A stretch of DNA of 64,000 bases from Bacillus methanolicus PB1 (GTDB lineage: Bacteria > Bacillota > Bacilli > Bacillales > Cytobacillaceae): NCBI RefSeq assembly GCF_000262755.1, contig NZ_AFEU01000003.1, positions 806,001 through 870,000 on the forward strand, written 5' to 3'. The position numbers and the translations under genes were made by a program. Of this stretch, positions 36,925 through 45,860 are shown one piece after another. Positions within the stretch are counted from its first letter, which is position 1. Each line of letters begins with the position of its first letter. Below the pieces are notes generated by a model. That model did not search any database and was not told where the DNA came from. It worked only from the letters and a program-made list of their open reading frames with translations.

Positions 36925-36958
36925 AAAAAAAGCAATGGAAGTTATCCATTGCTTTTTT
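36925..36958. terminator. Bidirectional terminator between yqgY and the MidA-type gene
   Basis: A 14-bp perfect stem AAAAAAGCAATGGA / TCCATTGCTTTTTT with a 6-nt loop. U tracts form in both directions. It serves two convergent genes; the right arm overlaps the stop of the minus-strand gene. Confidence 0.9.
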
Positions 36959-38051
36959 TGTTGAATTTAAAAAGCTGATCGGGTAATAAATGAAGATTTT
37001 TTTGTTGAATAATGATATGAAAGGATCCGCTCATCCCATCCGGCAAAATCAGACTTCGGATTGCCCGGTTTCGTTTGCTCGTTTCAGAGAATGGGTTCGG
37101 ATCATAATTTTCTTCAAGCTGCATTAATAATCCAATCGCGACAAGAAATTCATCCTGCCTTTGTTTTATAAGAAATCGTAAACCTAGTTTCTCTCCTTTT
37201 TTTATAAAAGCATCAAAGTGAACATGACTTGTAATATCCATTTCTCCCGGATTGTTGAGCACATTATGAAACATCGTATGATTGTAATATCCCCTTAAAC
37301 TTCCATTCCTTCTGTAAGGCTCCAGCCATTCGTCGGTTGTATACCCGTAATCTGAAGTTACGACTAATCCCTGTGCCATCATATTTGAGATCCCGGCTAA
37401 CATTCGTTCCATTTCAAGCGGGATTTCGATTCGTTGATTTTCGTTCAGCACAATTTGATTTTTTTTTAGAAAACGAAAGATTTGTTCATTTTTGAGCGGT
37501 ACCTTTTTTTCCAGTAGTTCATTGTGTTCAACTCCAACCATGATCTCATATAACTTTCCGTCATTTCTTTCGACGACATGTACAGGAAGAGCGTCAAATA
37601 ACTCATTCGAAAATACCATACCCTTAAAAGGTTTTATTTCCCGAAGGCTGGGTATTTGTTTTACATTTGGAAAATTTCTGAGAAGCTCTCTTTGTTTTTT
37701 TAAATGGTACGGGCTTGCTTCTACGATAAAATAATGAAGTGGCAAATGATGCTCCCGTTTCCATTCTTCCAGGAATGCCTTTGCAAATCTGCCGTTCCCG
37801 GCACCAATCTCGCATACAGAAGCAGGCAAATCAAATTCTCGAACAAGTTTTCTATACCATTTAGCAATCGCTCTTCCATATATATCGGAAATATTGCTTG
37901 TTGTTATGAAATCTCCGTGACGTCCGATTTTTTCGCTCTCTCTCATATAATAACCATGTTCGGGATGATAAAGGGCCTCGGCAATATATTGTGCATATGA
38001 AATCATTTTTTCAGGCTTGCTTTGAATCAGCTTCTTAAGATATTGAAACAT
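36942..38051 (-). CDS. MidA/NDUFAF7-type SAM-dependent methyltransferase (DUF185)
   Basis: A 369-residue class I methyltransferase. The DUF185 N-terminus is visible (ISYAQYIAEALYHPEHGYYM, GRHGDFITTSNIS), followed by the SAM loop VCEIGAGNGRFAKAFL and the FSNELFDALPVHVVE motif. In mitochondria, NDUFAF7 methylates an arginine of a complex I subunit; the bacterial substrate is unknown. GGAGGCAAT precedes the ATG. A perfect palindrome lies about 20 bp upstream. Confidence 0.9.
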   Translation of the reverse strand: MFQYLKKLIQSKPEKMISYAQYIAEALYHPEHGYYMRESEKIGRHGDFITTSNISDIYGRAIAKWYRKLVREFDLPASVCEIGAGNGRFAKAFLEEWKREHHLPLHYFIVEASPYHLKKQRELLRNFPNVKQIPSLREIKPFKGMVFSNELFDALPVHVVERNDGKLYEIMVGVEHNELLEKKVPLKNEQIFRFLKKNQIVLNENQRIEIPLEMERMLAGISNMMAQGLVVTSDYGYTTDEWLEPYRRNGSLRGYYNHTMFHNVLNNPGEMDITSHVHFDAFIKKGEKLGLRFLIKQRQDEFLVAIGLLMQLEENYDPNPFSETSKRNRAIRSLILPDGMSGSFHIIIQQKNLHLLPDQLFKFNKKSNG

Positions 38052-38071
38052 ATTGCCTCCTTTTTAATTTT

Positions 38072-38087
38072 CACTATTGACATAGTG
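38072..38087. promoter_or_regulatory. Operator-like palindrome upstream of the MidA-type gene
   Basis: CACTAT-TGAC-ATAGTG is a perfect 6-bp inverted repeat just downstream of a TATGAT-like -10 on the minus strand. The placement fits a repressor site. Confidence 0.4.
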
Positions 38088-38159
38088 TTTACTTTATCAT
38101 ATTGTTAGTGTAGTAGCTTAACTATATCCCCTCCCATTATGAGAATAGAACATCCCCCA

Positions 38160-38191
38160 GAAAAACCCTTCTCCGGTGAGAAGGGTTTTTC
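38160..38191 (-). terminator. Terminator of yqgX
   Basis: A 12-bp perfect stem AAAAACCCTTCT / AGAAGGGTTTTT with a 6-nt loop. The second arm supplies the U tract on either strand; it lies 75 bp after the yqgX stop. Confidence 0.85.
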
Positions 38192-38266
38192 TATTTTGAT
38201 CAGATCAATTAAACAATCATTTCGTATTTTTTTTCTTGAATATACAGGAAATAAAAAAACAGTCGA

Positions 38267-38902
38267 TCAAAACCCATGCAAATATGGATTCGAATCCATT
38301 TCACGGCCGATATCAGTATCAGGTCCATGCCCAGGAAGTACAATTGTTTCTTCCGGCAGAGTTAACAATTTATCATGAATACTTTTCAATAATTGTTCAT
38401 GGTTTCCGCCAGGCAAATCCGTTCTTCCAATGCTGCCATTAAACAAAGCATCGCCTGCAACAACAAAGCCCTCATCTTCAAAATAAAATGAAACACTTCC
38501 AGGAGAATGCCCCGGGGTTTCATAAACATGAAAGGAAAAATCTCCTACACTCATCTTTCCTTCACTTGTCAAAATATGATCTGCCGGTTTCATTCTGACC
38601 ATCTTTCCTAACATAAAAAATTGAGAACCGTTGAGTGCCGGATCAATTAGCCATTTCGCCTCTTTTTCATGAATATAAGCGGGAACCTTAAATTTATCTC
38701 TTATGTAATCAAGAGCCCCGATATGGTCAAAATGAGCATGAGTAATCATAATCGCTTGCGGCTTTAAGCCTTTCTCTTTAATAAACTTTATTAATTTTTC
38801 GGCTTCTTCTCCAGGATCAAAAATCAAACAATTTTTTTTCTGATTGTAAACAATATAGCAGTTTGTCTGCAAAGGTCCTAGAGAAAGTTGAAACCATTCC
38901 AT
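38267..38902 (-). CDS. yqgX: Metallo-beta-lactamase fold hydrolase YqgX
   Basis: A 211-residue glyoxalase II-like hydrolase. The zinc motif THAHFDH places His55, His57, Asp59 and His60, with further ligands in TPGHSPGSVSF, GDALFNGSIGRTDLPGG and LPGHGPDT. It probably hydrolyses thioesters, possibly of bacillithiol, but the substrate is not shown by sequence. It begins MEWFQLSLGPLQTNCY, and GGAGGTG lies before the ATG. Confidence 0.93.
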   Translation of the reverse strand: MEWFQLSLGPLQTNCYIVYNQKKNCLIFDPGEEAEKLIKFIKEKGLKPQAIMITHAHFDHIGALDYIRDKFKVPAYIHEKEAKWLIDPALNGSQFFMLGKMVRMKPADHILTSEGKMSVGDFSFHVYETPGHSPGSVSFYFEDEGFVVAGDALFNGSIGRTDLPGGNHEQLLKSIHDKLLTLPEETIVLPGHGPDTDIGREMDSNPYLHGF

Positions 38903-39045
38903 TAGAGCACCTCCAATTGCTGGAATACAATCTCTATTTTACACTATTAATAAGTTAATGAAAAAAAGGAACACGCAAAAATGAAATTTATGATCGAGAT
39001 CGAAGCTTTGTCAAGTATATGACATAGAAGCTTCATTTTTAGACC

Positions 39046-39074
39046 TCGACAAATTAGCGAAAAAAAGATAAAAT
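39046..39074 (+). promoter_or_regulatory. Candidate sigma-A promoter of yqgW
   Basis: TCGACA (39046-39051), a 17-bp spacer and TAAAAT (39069-39074), about 100 bp before the ATG at 39178. Confidence 0.5.
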
Positions 39075-39177
39075 ATAATTTGAACTTTACATTTGTGAAT
39101 ACATATAAGTTCCAAAATCGTTATAGCAAACGTTTTACGGCATTTGCTGATAACTATACAGTAAAGGGGGCTTCATA

Positions 39178-39351
39178 ATGGGACTTGTTATTATTTTTGG
39201 TTTAGTAACATTGCTTGCCGGTTATGCAACTTATAGCACACTGCGAAACAAAAATTTCCTTGGATTCATTTTTGCTGGGGGTACTTTTGCTGTAATCGGC
39301 TGGTTTACAATCATGACTGCAATCCATCACGGTATTCCTGTTGCGCACTAA
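39178..39351 (+). CDS. yqgW: DUF2759 small membrane protein YqgW
   Basis: A 57-residue protein: MGLVIIFGLVTLLAGYATYS, then KNFLGFIFAGGTFAVIGWFT. Two hydrophobic segments occupy residues 2-18 and 28-46. It has AAAGGGGG 7 nt before the ATG and a strong terminator after the stop. Family and position match YqgW. Function unknown. Confidence 0.88.
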   Translation: MGLVIIFGLVTLLAGYATYSTLRNKNFLGFIFAGGTFAVIGWFTIMTAIHHGIPVAH

Positions 39352-39364
39352 AAATTAGTTTTGA

Positions 39365-39396
39365 AAAAGACTGCCTATGCCGGGCAGTTTTTTTTT
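39365..39396 (+). terminator. Terminator of yqgW
   Basis: ACTGCC (39370-39375) pairs with GGCAGT (39383-39388) and is followed by a run of eight T. Confidence 0.88.
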
Positions 39397-39408
39397 CTGA
39401 ATGACATA

Positions 39409-40557
39409 TTAACGGCCATTCTTTAAAATCGAAAAAACAAGACTATTTTTTACATCAATAAATTTTTCAAGTTGATAGCCATATAAGCACAATGTCCCTT
39501 CGGGTGAACAACTGACCGGTTCATTTTCCCCGTTTTCCAAAATAATTGTTTCTTTTCCTGTTTCAATGTCAAAATAGATGAATTCAAAACCACCTGTATA
39601 AGTATCTGCGCCGCCGCTGGATCGAGGCCTGAAAGTATAAAAGCGCTTATTTTCAGGATGAAATTCAAAGTAAGGAACAAGCCAATCGGAATAACTGGAT
39701 AACAATGGAACACTAAAACTCGAACTTAATTTCAATTCATTTGAATAAAAATCATATACGCCCATATTATCTGACTCATGTGAGAGCCTGATTGTCATAA
39801 TATTATCCTTAAAAGCTTTAGCTTGAAAGAGATCTGTCATGATTATTTCGATTTTTCGGTTTCCATATTTCACCTTTTTTAAAGGAGCTAAAAGTGAAGG
39901 ATGGTCTGCATCCCAGTCCAAATAGATCAACTCGTCTTCTGTCAGCCAGCTTGCAAATGGCTCTGCAAGCTGAAACTCGGATAATTCTTTGTCTTCTATG
40001 TTTAAAATGTAAGTATGAAAATCCCACTCCTCCGTAAATGATGACACAAGAAGGAAATTTTCATTATAAGGGTTCCATTCAAAAGCGAGCTCATAAGATT
40101 TGATTGTTTCAGAAACTAATTCCTCGCCTTCTTCTGTCAATATTTTAATCATTCCCTCGTATGAAGAAAGGGAAGAATGGATTAAGATTCGTTCACGGGA
40201 GGGACTGATATATACTGTTACAATCGGTGAATCACTCTTATATAATAAAGTGCTGCGCCCTGTAGGTAGATGATATTTATAAACATTCGACCCTTGCTGT
40301 ACAGTTGATATGTAGACGATCGTTTTATTGTCCAGCCAACCGATTGCTTTATCAAATTCACCTTCAGGAATTTCAAGGGGAATGATATCATAGCCTCCTT
40401 CAGGTGTTTCTTTAGGCAAATTGTCAGTCTGTTTTATATCGTTTTGCTTTTCTTTATTTGATTCGAATGAACATCCAAAAATCGTAAATATGGAAATGAA
40501 TACGATAAGCAAAAACACGCTTTTATTTCTTATTGTTTTTTTTTGCAAACTTTTCAT
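39409..40557 (-). CDS. yqgU: YqgU-like lipoprotein with beta-propeller-like repeats
   Basis: A 382-residue predicted lipoprotein: a basic N-terminus, the hydrophobic VFLLIVFISIFTIFG and a lipobox with Cys29, followed by an Asn/Lys-rich tether. The remainder shows WD/TolB-like strand repeats (IGWLDNKTIVYIS, FEWNPYNENFLLVSSF, FASWLTEDELIYLDWD). ATG 40557 has AGGTGATG upstream; 38 upstream codons of open frame are ignored. It lies in the yqgU position downstream of yqgT, and the symbol rests on that synteny. Function unknown. Confidence 0.75.
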   Translation of the reverse strand: MKSLQKKTIRNKSVFLLIVFISIFTIFGCSFESNKEKQNDIKQTDNLPKETPEGGYDIIPLEIPEGEFDKAIGWLDNKTIVYISTVQQGSNVYKYHLPTGRSTLLYKSDSPIVTVYISPSRERILIHSSLSSYEGMIKILTEEGEELVSETIKSYELAFEWNPYNENFLLVSSFTEEWDFHTYILNIEDKELSEFQLAEPFASWLTEDELIYLDWDADHPSLLAPLKKVKYGNRKIEIIMTDLFQAKAFKDNIMTIRLSHESDNMGVYDFYSNELKLSSSFSVPLLSSYSDWLVPYFEFHPENKRFYTFRPRSSGGADTYTGGFEFIYFDIETGKETIILENGENEPVSCSPEGTLCLYGYQLEKFIDVKNSLVFSILKNGR

Positions 40558-40636
40558 TTCCACATCACCTTTTTTTGAACTATCTATCTGTACGTAATGT
40601 TCTTTAAAATGTTTCAATTTCATGTGAATAGAAAAC

Positions 40637-40724
40637 AGGGCCAGACCCCTCAAATACAAATATATAGACAAACTATAATGTAAAGATTCTATATATTATC
40701 TTTTTAGAGGGAGTCAGACCCTTA
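40637..40724. repeat. GGGTCTGAC repeat family, copy 2 (outer arms missing)
   Basis: AGGGCCAGACCCCTC (40637-40651) faces GAGGGAGTCAGACCCTT (about 40708-40724), with inner AATATATAGA / TCTATATATT pairing. TATATAGACAAAC lies at 40661-40673 in the same orientation as in copy 1. It sits between yqgT and the lipoprotein gene. Confidence 0.82.
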
Positions 40725-40827
40725 TTTAAAATTATGTTTTATAAATATGATCTTTTCGATACCAACCGTTAAAGGTGATTTTTGCAACGCTTATTCATTT
40801 TATAAAGTTATTTGAAAAAAAACAAGT

Positions 40828-42015
40828 CTACATATATAAAGCTGCAAGAAAAATACCCAAAACATCCTCATAAATTTCATCGAATTGAGAAAGCGGCAAT
40901 GGGTTAACACCCTCTCCTAATTCAATTGTAAAACCGGGGCGGCGAAATTCCTGGATAAACCAATCTCTATAACCTGCGTGGCTGTCAATGTAGCAAACCG
41001 CTTTATATCCGCTGACCCTTTCGAATTCATCTGCCAATCTTTTCGATTCAGGTGGTTCAAATCCTTCATATCCCCAATAAAATTCTTTCCCTTGTGTATG
41101 GAGTGCAAGCATTCTGTCAAATTTAAAGCTTCGGGCCAGGTTTTCCATTGCAATGGCCTCCGGTTCTGTAAGCGGGGCATCACCCGGATAATCTCTTGGT
41201 GCAGGAGCTTTCGGGTTTTTTCTCTCTTTTTCAATTTCCCATTTTGCCAAATATTGATTATTAAGGTCTACGCCGCGTATATTTGCCTTCCAGCCGTTAA
41301 AATTGGTGCTGCCATTATTCATTTTAATGATACTATCCCTTAATTCTCTCGGAGGCCCGTTTAAAACTAAATTGACTCCATCCGGATTGACCATGGGAAT
41401 CAGCGTTAATTCAACACTATTATAAAGAGGAAGGGTAGATATCCCTCTAATCGAGGTTGAATTTGTTAAAGAAAGAAGGTAAGTGTTTAAATAGCTCATT
41501 AGAATCGAAGTTGTGATCCATTCATTCGCATGGAATGAAGCATTTATTTGAATCTTTTTTTGTCCATTCCCGAGCCTTATTTGTTGGATGGGCAATCCAA
41601 GCACGCTTTTTCCTATCGAGTTACTATAAATAAAAGGATAAATTTCTTTTAATTGATTTATATCAGCTTGCAAAGCTTGATAATCATAGTTTCTCTTTCC
41701 GTTTACAACAGGGGAGGTTACTCTGACAGGCAAAAGAATGTGCTCTCCCACCTTTAACTGATTAGGATTAACATCTTGATTTAAGAGTAACAAGGCATCG
41801 ACCGACACGTTGCCGGTTGCGGAAAGCTTCCAAAATGTATCGCCTTTTTTTATCTTATAGGATCTTGCAATAAAACCCGGAATTCTTATTTCCTGCCCAA
41901 CCTGTAACTTTGCGGGGTCAATATCAGGATTGGAATCTGTTATTAAACTCAGTGGAATTCGAAATAGCTGGCTATAGTACCAAAAAGAATCACCGGAACG
42001 CACTCGAACATTCAT
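40828..42015 (-). CDS. yqgT: LysM-containing M14 carboxypeptidase-like endopeptidase YqgT
   Basis: A 395-residue protein with two LysM repeats (about residues 2-47 and 50-95) and a zinc carboxypeptidase domain. Zinc ligands are visible as FHANEW (HxxE) and LALHTQG, with the catalytic Glu in FTIELGEG. It resembles gamma-D-glutamyl-L-diamino acid endopeptidase I, which cuts peptidoglycan stems. There is no signal peptide, as in spore-associated homologues. ATG 42015 has GGAGGGG 5 nt upstream; longer upstream frames are not used. Confidence 0.92.
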   Translation of the reverse strand: MNVRVRSGDSFWYYSQLFRIPLSLITDSNPDIDPAKLQVGQEIRIPGFIARSYKIKKGDTFWKLSATGNVSVDALLLLNQDVNPNQLKVGEHILLPVRVTSPVVNGKRNYDYQALQADINQLKEIYPFIYSNSIGKSVLGLPIQQIRLGNGQKKIQINASFHANEWITTSILMSYLNTYLLSLTNSTSIRGISTLPLYNSVELTLIPMVNPDGVNLVLNGPPRELRDSIIKMNNGSTNFNGWKANIRGVDLNNQYLAKWEIEKERKNPKAPAPRDYPGDAPLTEPEAIAMENLARSFKFDRMLALHTQGKEFYWGYEGFEPPESKRLADEFERVSGYKAVCYIDSHAGYRDWFIQEFRRPGFTIELGEGVNPLPLSQFDEIYEDVLGIFLAALYM

Positions 42016-42120
42016 GTTTCCCCTCCTTCCATCATTAAGAAATCTATGATGATAAAAGAAAAAAATTACTTTCTTCTTTTCTTTTTTCATTCAAAAAATT
42101 ATTACAATAGAATCAAAAAA

Positions 42121-42242
42121 AGAGGCTTACTCATAAGGATCTGACTCCCTCCAACAATGTCAATATATAGAACGGACTTATTAATGTTTGTCTATATATT
42201 GTATTGGAGAGGTCTGATCTTTCGGATTTGAGTCAGCCTCTT
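42121..42242. repeat. GGGTCTGAC repeat family, full-length copy 3, inverted
   Basis: 122 bp, the same length as copy 1. Outer arms AGAGGCTTACTCAT (from 42121) and TTGAGTCAGCCTCTT (to 42242) pair with one or two mismatches; inner GGATCTGACTCCCTCC faces GGAGAGGTCTGATC. The core GTTTGTCTATATA (42186-42198) is the reverse complement of that in copies 1, 2 and 4. It begins 6 bp after the yqgS stop. On the minus strand the last arm runs into CCTCTTTTTTTGATT, making it a good terminator. Confidence 0.88.
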
Positions 42243-42247
42243 CAACT

Positions 42248-44140
42248 TTAGCTATTTTTATTTTTGTCTTTATCTTTATTTCGATACTCTGTTTTTTCAT
42301 AGAACCGCAATAAGTCTCCATAAATAATTTTATCAGAGTATTCGAGCTCGTTTTTTGCTTTTTCCATATACGGTTCACATGCATTCTTATTTGCTGCAGG
42401 TTCACCTGTTGCCTTATCATAGCATGTTTCACGCGTATATATATAGTCTTTCGTAATAAAGCTTCCATCTCTTAAAACCGTAAAATCCATTTTATTCTTA
42501 GAGAATAAATCTGCACCAAATTGAATGTCTTGTTTTGTATCAATTCCAAGCAAGTGCAGAATTGTCGGTTTTAAGTCGATTTGCCCTGAAACAGTTGAAA
42601 TCGTTTTGCCTTTATGTCCGGGAATATGAATAATGAGCGGAACCCTTTGCAGCTGTGTGCTGACAAATGGAGTTACCTCCTGTCCCAGGTATTCACTCAT
42701 CGCTTTATTATGGTTTTCTGAAATGCCATAATGATCTCCATAAAGAATTATAATCGAGTCTTCATAAAGCCCCTCATCTTTTAATTTTTGGATAAAGTGC
42801 TTTAAAGCTTCATCTTGGTAACGAACCGTAGTAAAATAATTATTTACCGTCTTATCATTTGAAGTATACGGCTCAATTAACATATCTTCTTTCTCTAACT
42901 CAAACGGGAAATGATTCGTTAATGTAATCAATTTTGCATAAAAGGGCTTTGGCATTTCTTTTAGGTGCTGTACGGACTGTTCAAAGAAATCCATGTCCTT
43001 TAAGCCCCAGCCAACTGAATTTTCCTCACTGATTTCATAGTCGTTCATATCATAAAAGCGCTTATAGCCAAGCGATTTATACATAATATCCCGGTTCCAG
43101 AAACTTTTGTTGTTCGCATGCAAAGATGCAGTAAAATATCCGTGCTCATTCAGAATTTCCGGAGTAGCTTTATATTCATTTCCTGAGTGGGTAAAGAAAA
43201 CTGCTCCCCGGCTTAATGGATAAAGTGAATTCTCAACGATAAACTCAGAGTCGGATGTTTTCCCCTGGCCTGTTTGGTGATAGAAATTATCAAAGTAATA
43301 GCTTTCTTTAATAAAATCATTTAGGAACGGCGTAATTTCCTGGCCATTCACTGTTCGATTAATCACGAAGTTTTGTGTAGATTCCATCGAAACTAAAATG
43401 ACATTTTTTCCTTTCGCAATACCAAACATATCATCATTCGGCAGCTTATAATTAGCACGAATATAGTTATCGATATCCGCTAATTCACTGCCGTCAGCAA
43501 ACGCTCGCTGAGCAGAAGATTTTGACTGAAGAAAAGCGTCGTAAATATGATAATTGTAAGTCCCAATATTTTTTATAAGCATTTCACGGTCAAACGTCCG
43601 TGTCAAAAGCTGGGGGCGTTCAGTTTCTGCAAGGCCCAGATTAAAGAAAGCAATAGCAATTGCAATTAAAAAGTATGCGCGTCTGTCTACCTTTGAATAC
43701 TTTCGGGAGCCAACAAATTTTGGTTTGAATTTGACTATTAAAAAGAGAATAAAAAAGTCAGAAAAATACAATAAGTCGCTTAAATTCAGCAATTCATTTA
43801 CACTGCTTCCAAGATCACTCATATTGCTTGTTTGAAACAAGACCGGAATGGTCAGGAAATCATTAAAAAACCGGTAAAACACAACGTTTGCAAACAAAAC
43901 AGAAGAAACTAGAAAGCTAGTAATCAAGATATACCGGTTTTGGTTTTTTTCTTTTAAAAATAAACTTATGCCAAAAATGAATAACAGGAAGCTTAACGGA
44001 TTAATAAATAGTATAAATTCCTGTTTCCAGTTTTCAATTTTTATTTCAAAACTAGTTTTATAGACGATGTACGTTTTAAGCCAAAGAAGAACCGTTGCAA
44101 TCGCTATCAACGATACCTTTGACCACTTAAATTTACGCAT
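42248..44140 (-). CDS. yqgS: Lipoteichoic acid synthase family protein YqgS
   Basis: A 630-residue LTA synthase-type glycerolphosphate transferase: five N-terminal membrane helices within residues 8-170, then an extracellular sulfatase-like domain. The catalytic threonine is Thr295 in [10 protein letters not shown]; Glu253 in SMEST and YGDHYGISE supply metal and substrate contacts. SAQRAFAD could be a signal-peptidase site before the catalytic domain. ATG 44140 follows GGGAGGGG. The C-terminus is Lys/Asp-rich. Paralogues elsewhere in the genome are likely. Confidence 0.95.
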   Translation of the reverse strand: MRKFKWSKVSLIAIATVLLWLKTYIVYKTSFEIKIENWKQEFILFINPLSFLLFIFGISLFLKEKNQNRYILITSFLVSSVLFANVVFYRFFNDFLTIPVLFQTSNMSDLGSSVNELLNLSDLLYFSDFFILFLIVKFKPKFVGSRKYSKVDRRAYFLIAIAIAFFNLGLAETERPQLLTRTFDREMLIKNIGTYNYHIYDAFLQSKSSAQRAFADGSELADIDNYIRANYKLPNDDMFGIAKGKNVILVSMESTQNFVINRTVNGQEITPFLNDFIKESYYFDNFYHQTGQGKTSDSEFIVENSLYPLSRGAVFFTHSGNEYKATPEILNEHGYFTASLHANNKSFWNRDIMYKSLGYKRFYDMNDYEISEENSVGWGLKDMDFFEQSVQHLKEMPKPFYAKLITLTNHFPFELEKEDMLIEPYTSNDKTVNNYFTTVRYQDEALKHFIQKLKDEGLYEDSIIILYGDHYGISENHNKAMSEYLGQEVTPFVSTQLQRVPLIIHIPGHKGKTISTVSGQIDLKPTILHLLGIDTKQDIQFGADLFSKNKMDFTVLRDGSFITKDYIYTRETCYDKATGEPAANKNACEPYMEKAKNELEYSDKIIYGDLLRFYEKTEYRNKDKDKNKNS

Positions 44141-44392
44141 CTTTATTCCCCTCCCTGTTACATGGACAGATGTGGACTTTTTTATGTATATCAATTTTTT
44201 GGCAAACAATTATACAATATCTTAATACTTTTTTTACAAAAAATCAATTCACCCTTAAGACTATGAATATAAAATTATAAATTAGCCATATTCGTATACC
44301 TAAATAAATAGACGCTTGAAACGAAAAAAAGTTTCATGTCCGTCCATTTTTTATATCCGTCTGAATCCTTTGAAGAATTTTCAGTAAACAAA

Positions 44393-44483
44393 TAAGGGCC
44401 AGACCCCTCCGATACAACATATAGACAAACACCAAATAAACATGCTATATATTGTCATTGTCGGAGGAAGTCAGACCCTTATG
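44393..44483. repeat. GGGTCTGAC repeat family, copy 4 (one outer arm missing)
   Basis: TAAGGGCCAGACCCCTCCGA (44393-44412) faces TCGGAGGAAGTCAGACCCTTA (to 44481), with inner ACATATAGAC / CTATATATTGT. The core CATATAGACAAAC is at 44418-44430, in the orientation of copies 1 and 2. The right side continues as ATGAGCCAGCTCCC, a degenerate outer arm with no partner on the left. It ends 12 bp after the glcK stop. The rest of 44141-44392 is AT-rich without a gene. Confidence 0.85.
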
Positions 44484-44495
44484 AGCCAGCTCCCA

Positions 44496-45473
44496 TTACA
44501 TTTGGTCAATTTTATTCTTAACGAGCCAGGCTGCTCCAATAACACCTGCATCATTTCCAAGAGTTGCAAGCAAAATTTCGGTTGATACGGCCACTCTTGG
44601 AAATGCAAACTTTTTAAAATAATCTTTGACTGGCTTTAAAAGTACTTCACCGGCTTTCGAAACACCGCCGCCTAAAACGATCTTTTGAGGATTAAGGGTG
44701 TTTGCTGAACTGGCAAGCGCTAAACCGAGGTGATAAGCTACCTCACCGATGATTTCATTGGCAAGCGGATCTTGATTGCGCGCACAATCAAAAACATCCT
44801 TTGCTGTAATCGCACCCTTTTGCGCTTTTCTTTCTGCCAACTCCCCTGTATTTTCGTTTTCGGCAAGTTTTTCATTTGCGATACGGACAATGCCTGTTGC
44901 CGAGGCAATTGTTTCAAGGCAACCCGTTTTTCCGCAATTGCACGGAACTCCTCCTACTGGTATTGAAGGAATATGTCCTATTTCACCGGCAGCGCCGCTG
45001 ATGCCCTGGACGATATCTCCGTTGGCGATTACACCTCCGCCAACACCAGTTCCGAGCGTTACACAAACTAAGTCTTTTGCTCCGTTACCGGCCCCTTTCC
45101 ACATTTCTCCTAGCGCAGCGCAATTAGCATCATTGTCAATTACAGCCGGAAGAGATGTTTGCGCTTCCAATAAATCTTTTAAAGGATAATCATTTTCCCA
45201 TCCTAGATTTATAGCTTCGTATATGATTCCTGTTGTTAAATTTACAGGACCCGGTGCTCCCATTCCGATTCCAATCAGCTTGCTTTTTGGCTGGCCGAGT
45301 TCATCCAGTTTTTGATCAATCGTTTTTGCAATATTGGTAGTAATTTTTTTTCCGCTCTCAGATTTGTCAGTCGGGATTTCCCATTTGTAAAGAATTTCAC
45401 CATTAATTGAAATAAATGCAAGTTTTGTCGTCGTGCCACCCAGATCTACCCCGGCAATCCACTTTTCAGCCAT
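44496..45473 (-). CDS. glcK: Glucokinase (ROK family)
   Basis: Phosphorylates glucose with ATP, feeding glycolysis. It has 325 residues, with the ATP motif [15 protein letters not shown], the catalytic [12 protein letters not shown] and [11 protein letters not shown]. The ROK zinc cluster is [13 protein letters not shown] 45473 has AAGGGTGAGG upstream; GTG 45482 is possible. It overlaps the 3-prime end of yqgQ, matching B. subtilis yqgQ-glcK. Confidence 0.97.
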   Translation of the reverse strand: MAEKWIAGVDLGGTTTKLAFISINGEILYKWEIPTDKSESGKKITTNIAKTIDQKLDELGQPKSKLIGIGMGAPGPVNLTTGIIYEAINLGWENDYPLKDLLEAQTSLPAVIDNDANCAALGEMWKGAGNGAKDLVCVTLGTGVGGGVIANGDIVQGISGAAGEIGHIPSIPVGGVPCNCGKTGCLETIASATGIVRIANEKLAENENTGELAERKAQKGAITAKDVFDCARNQDPLANEIIGEVAYHLGLALASSANTLNPQKIVLGGGVSKAGEVLLKPVKDYFKKFAFPRVAVSTEILLATLGNDAGVIGAAWLVKNKIDQM

Positions 45474-45696
45474 GTTCCTCACCCTTTTTTCTTTTCAGCT
45501 TTTTGTCTTTTTCTCTTTCGATTTCATTTCTTAATAGCAAAAGTGCTGATTGGAACTCTTTTGTCTCAATAAGCTGCGACTGGTAAAGTTCTTTTAATTC
45601 GGTTTCCATTAATTCCAAATCAGCCAGCCTGTCCCCGATATAAATCAGCGAGCCGTATTTCATCAACAACTGTTGAATATCGTAGATTGATTTCAT
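45466..45696 (-). CDS. yqgQ: YqgQ family protein (DUF910)
   Basis: A 76-residue helical protein: [20 protein letters not shown] followed by a Leu/Glu-rich helix and a basic tail [12 protein letters not shown]. It is conserved immediately upstream of glcK in Bacillaceae, where it may bind nucleic acid. The stop overlaps the glcK start region. Confidence 0.92.
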   Translation of the reverse strand: MKSIYDIQQLLMKYGSLIYIGDRLADLELMETELKELYQSQLIETKEFQSALLLLRNEIEREKDKKLKRKKGEEHG

Positions 45697-45860
45697 TTCA
45701 AATACCTCTAAATCTCAAATTAAGACAATTTCCTTCACTAATAAAGTATAATCCAAACAAAAACACGGCTCAAGTAAACATATTGCGGCTGGCCTGTCAT
45801 ATATATTCAATATTAGGGACAAACCATAGCTCCAATTCTGTTATAAAAGAGGGTTTTATA

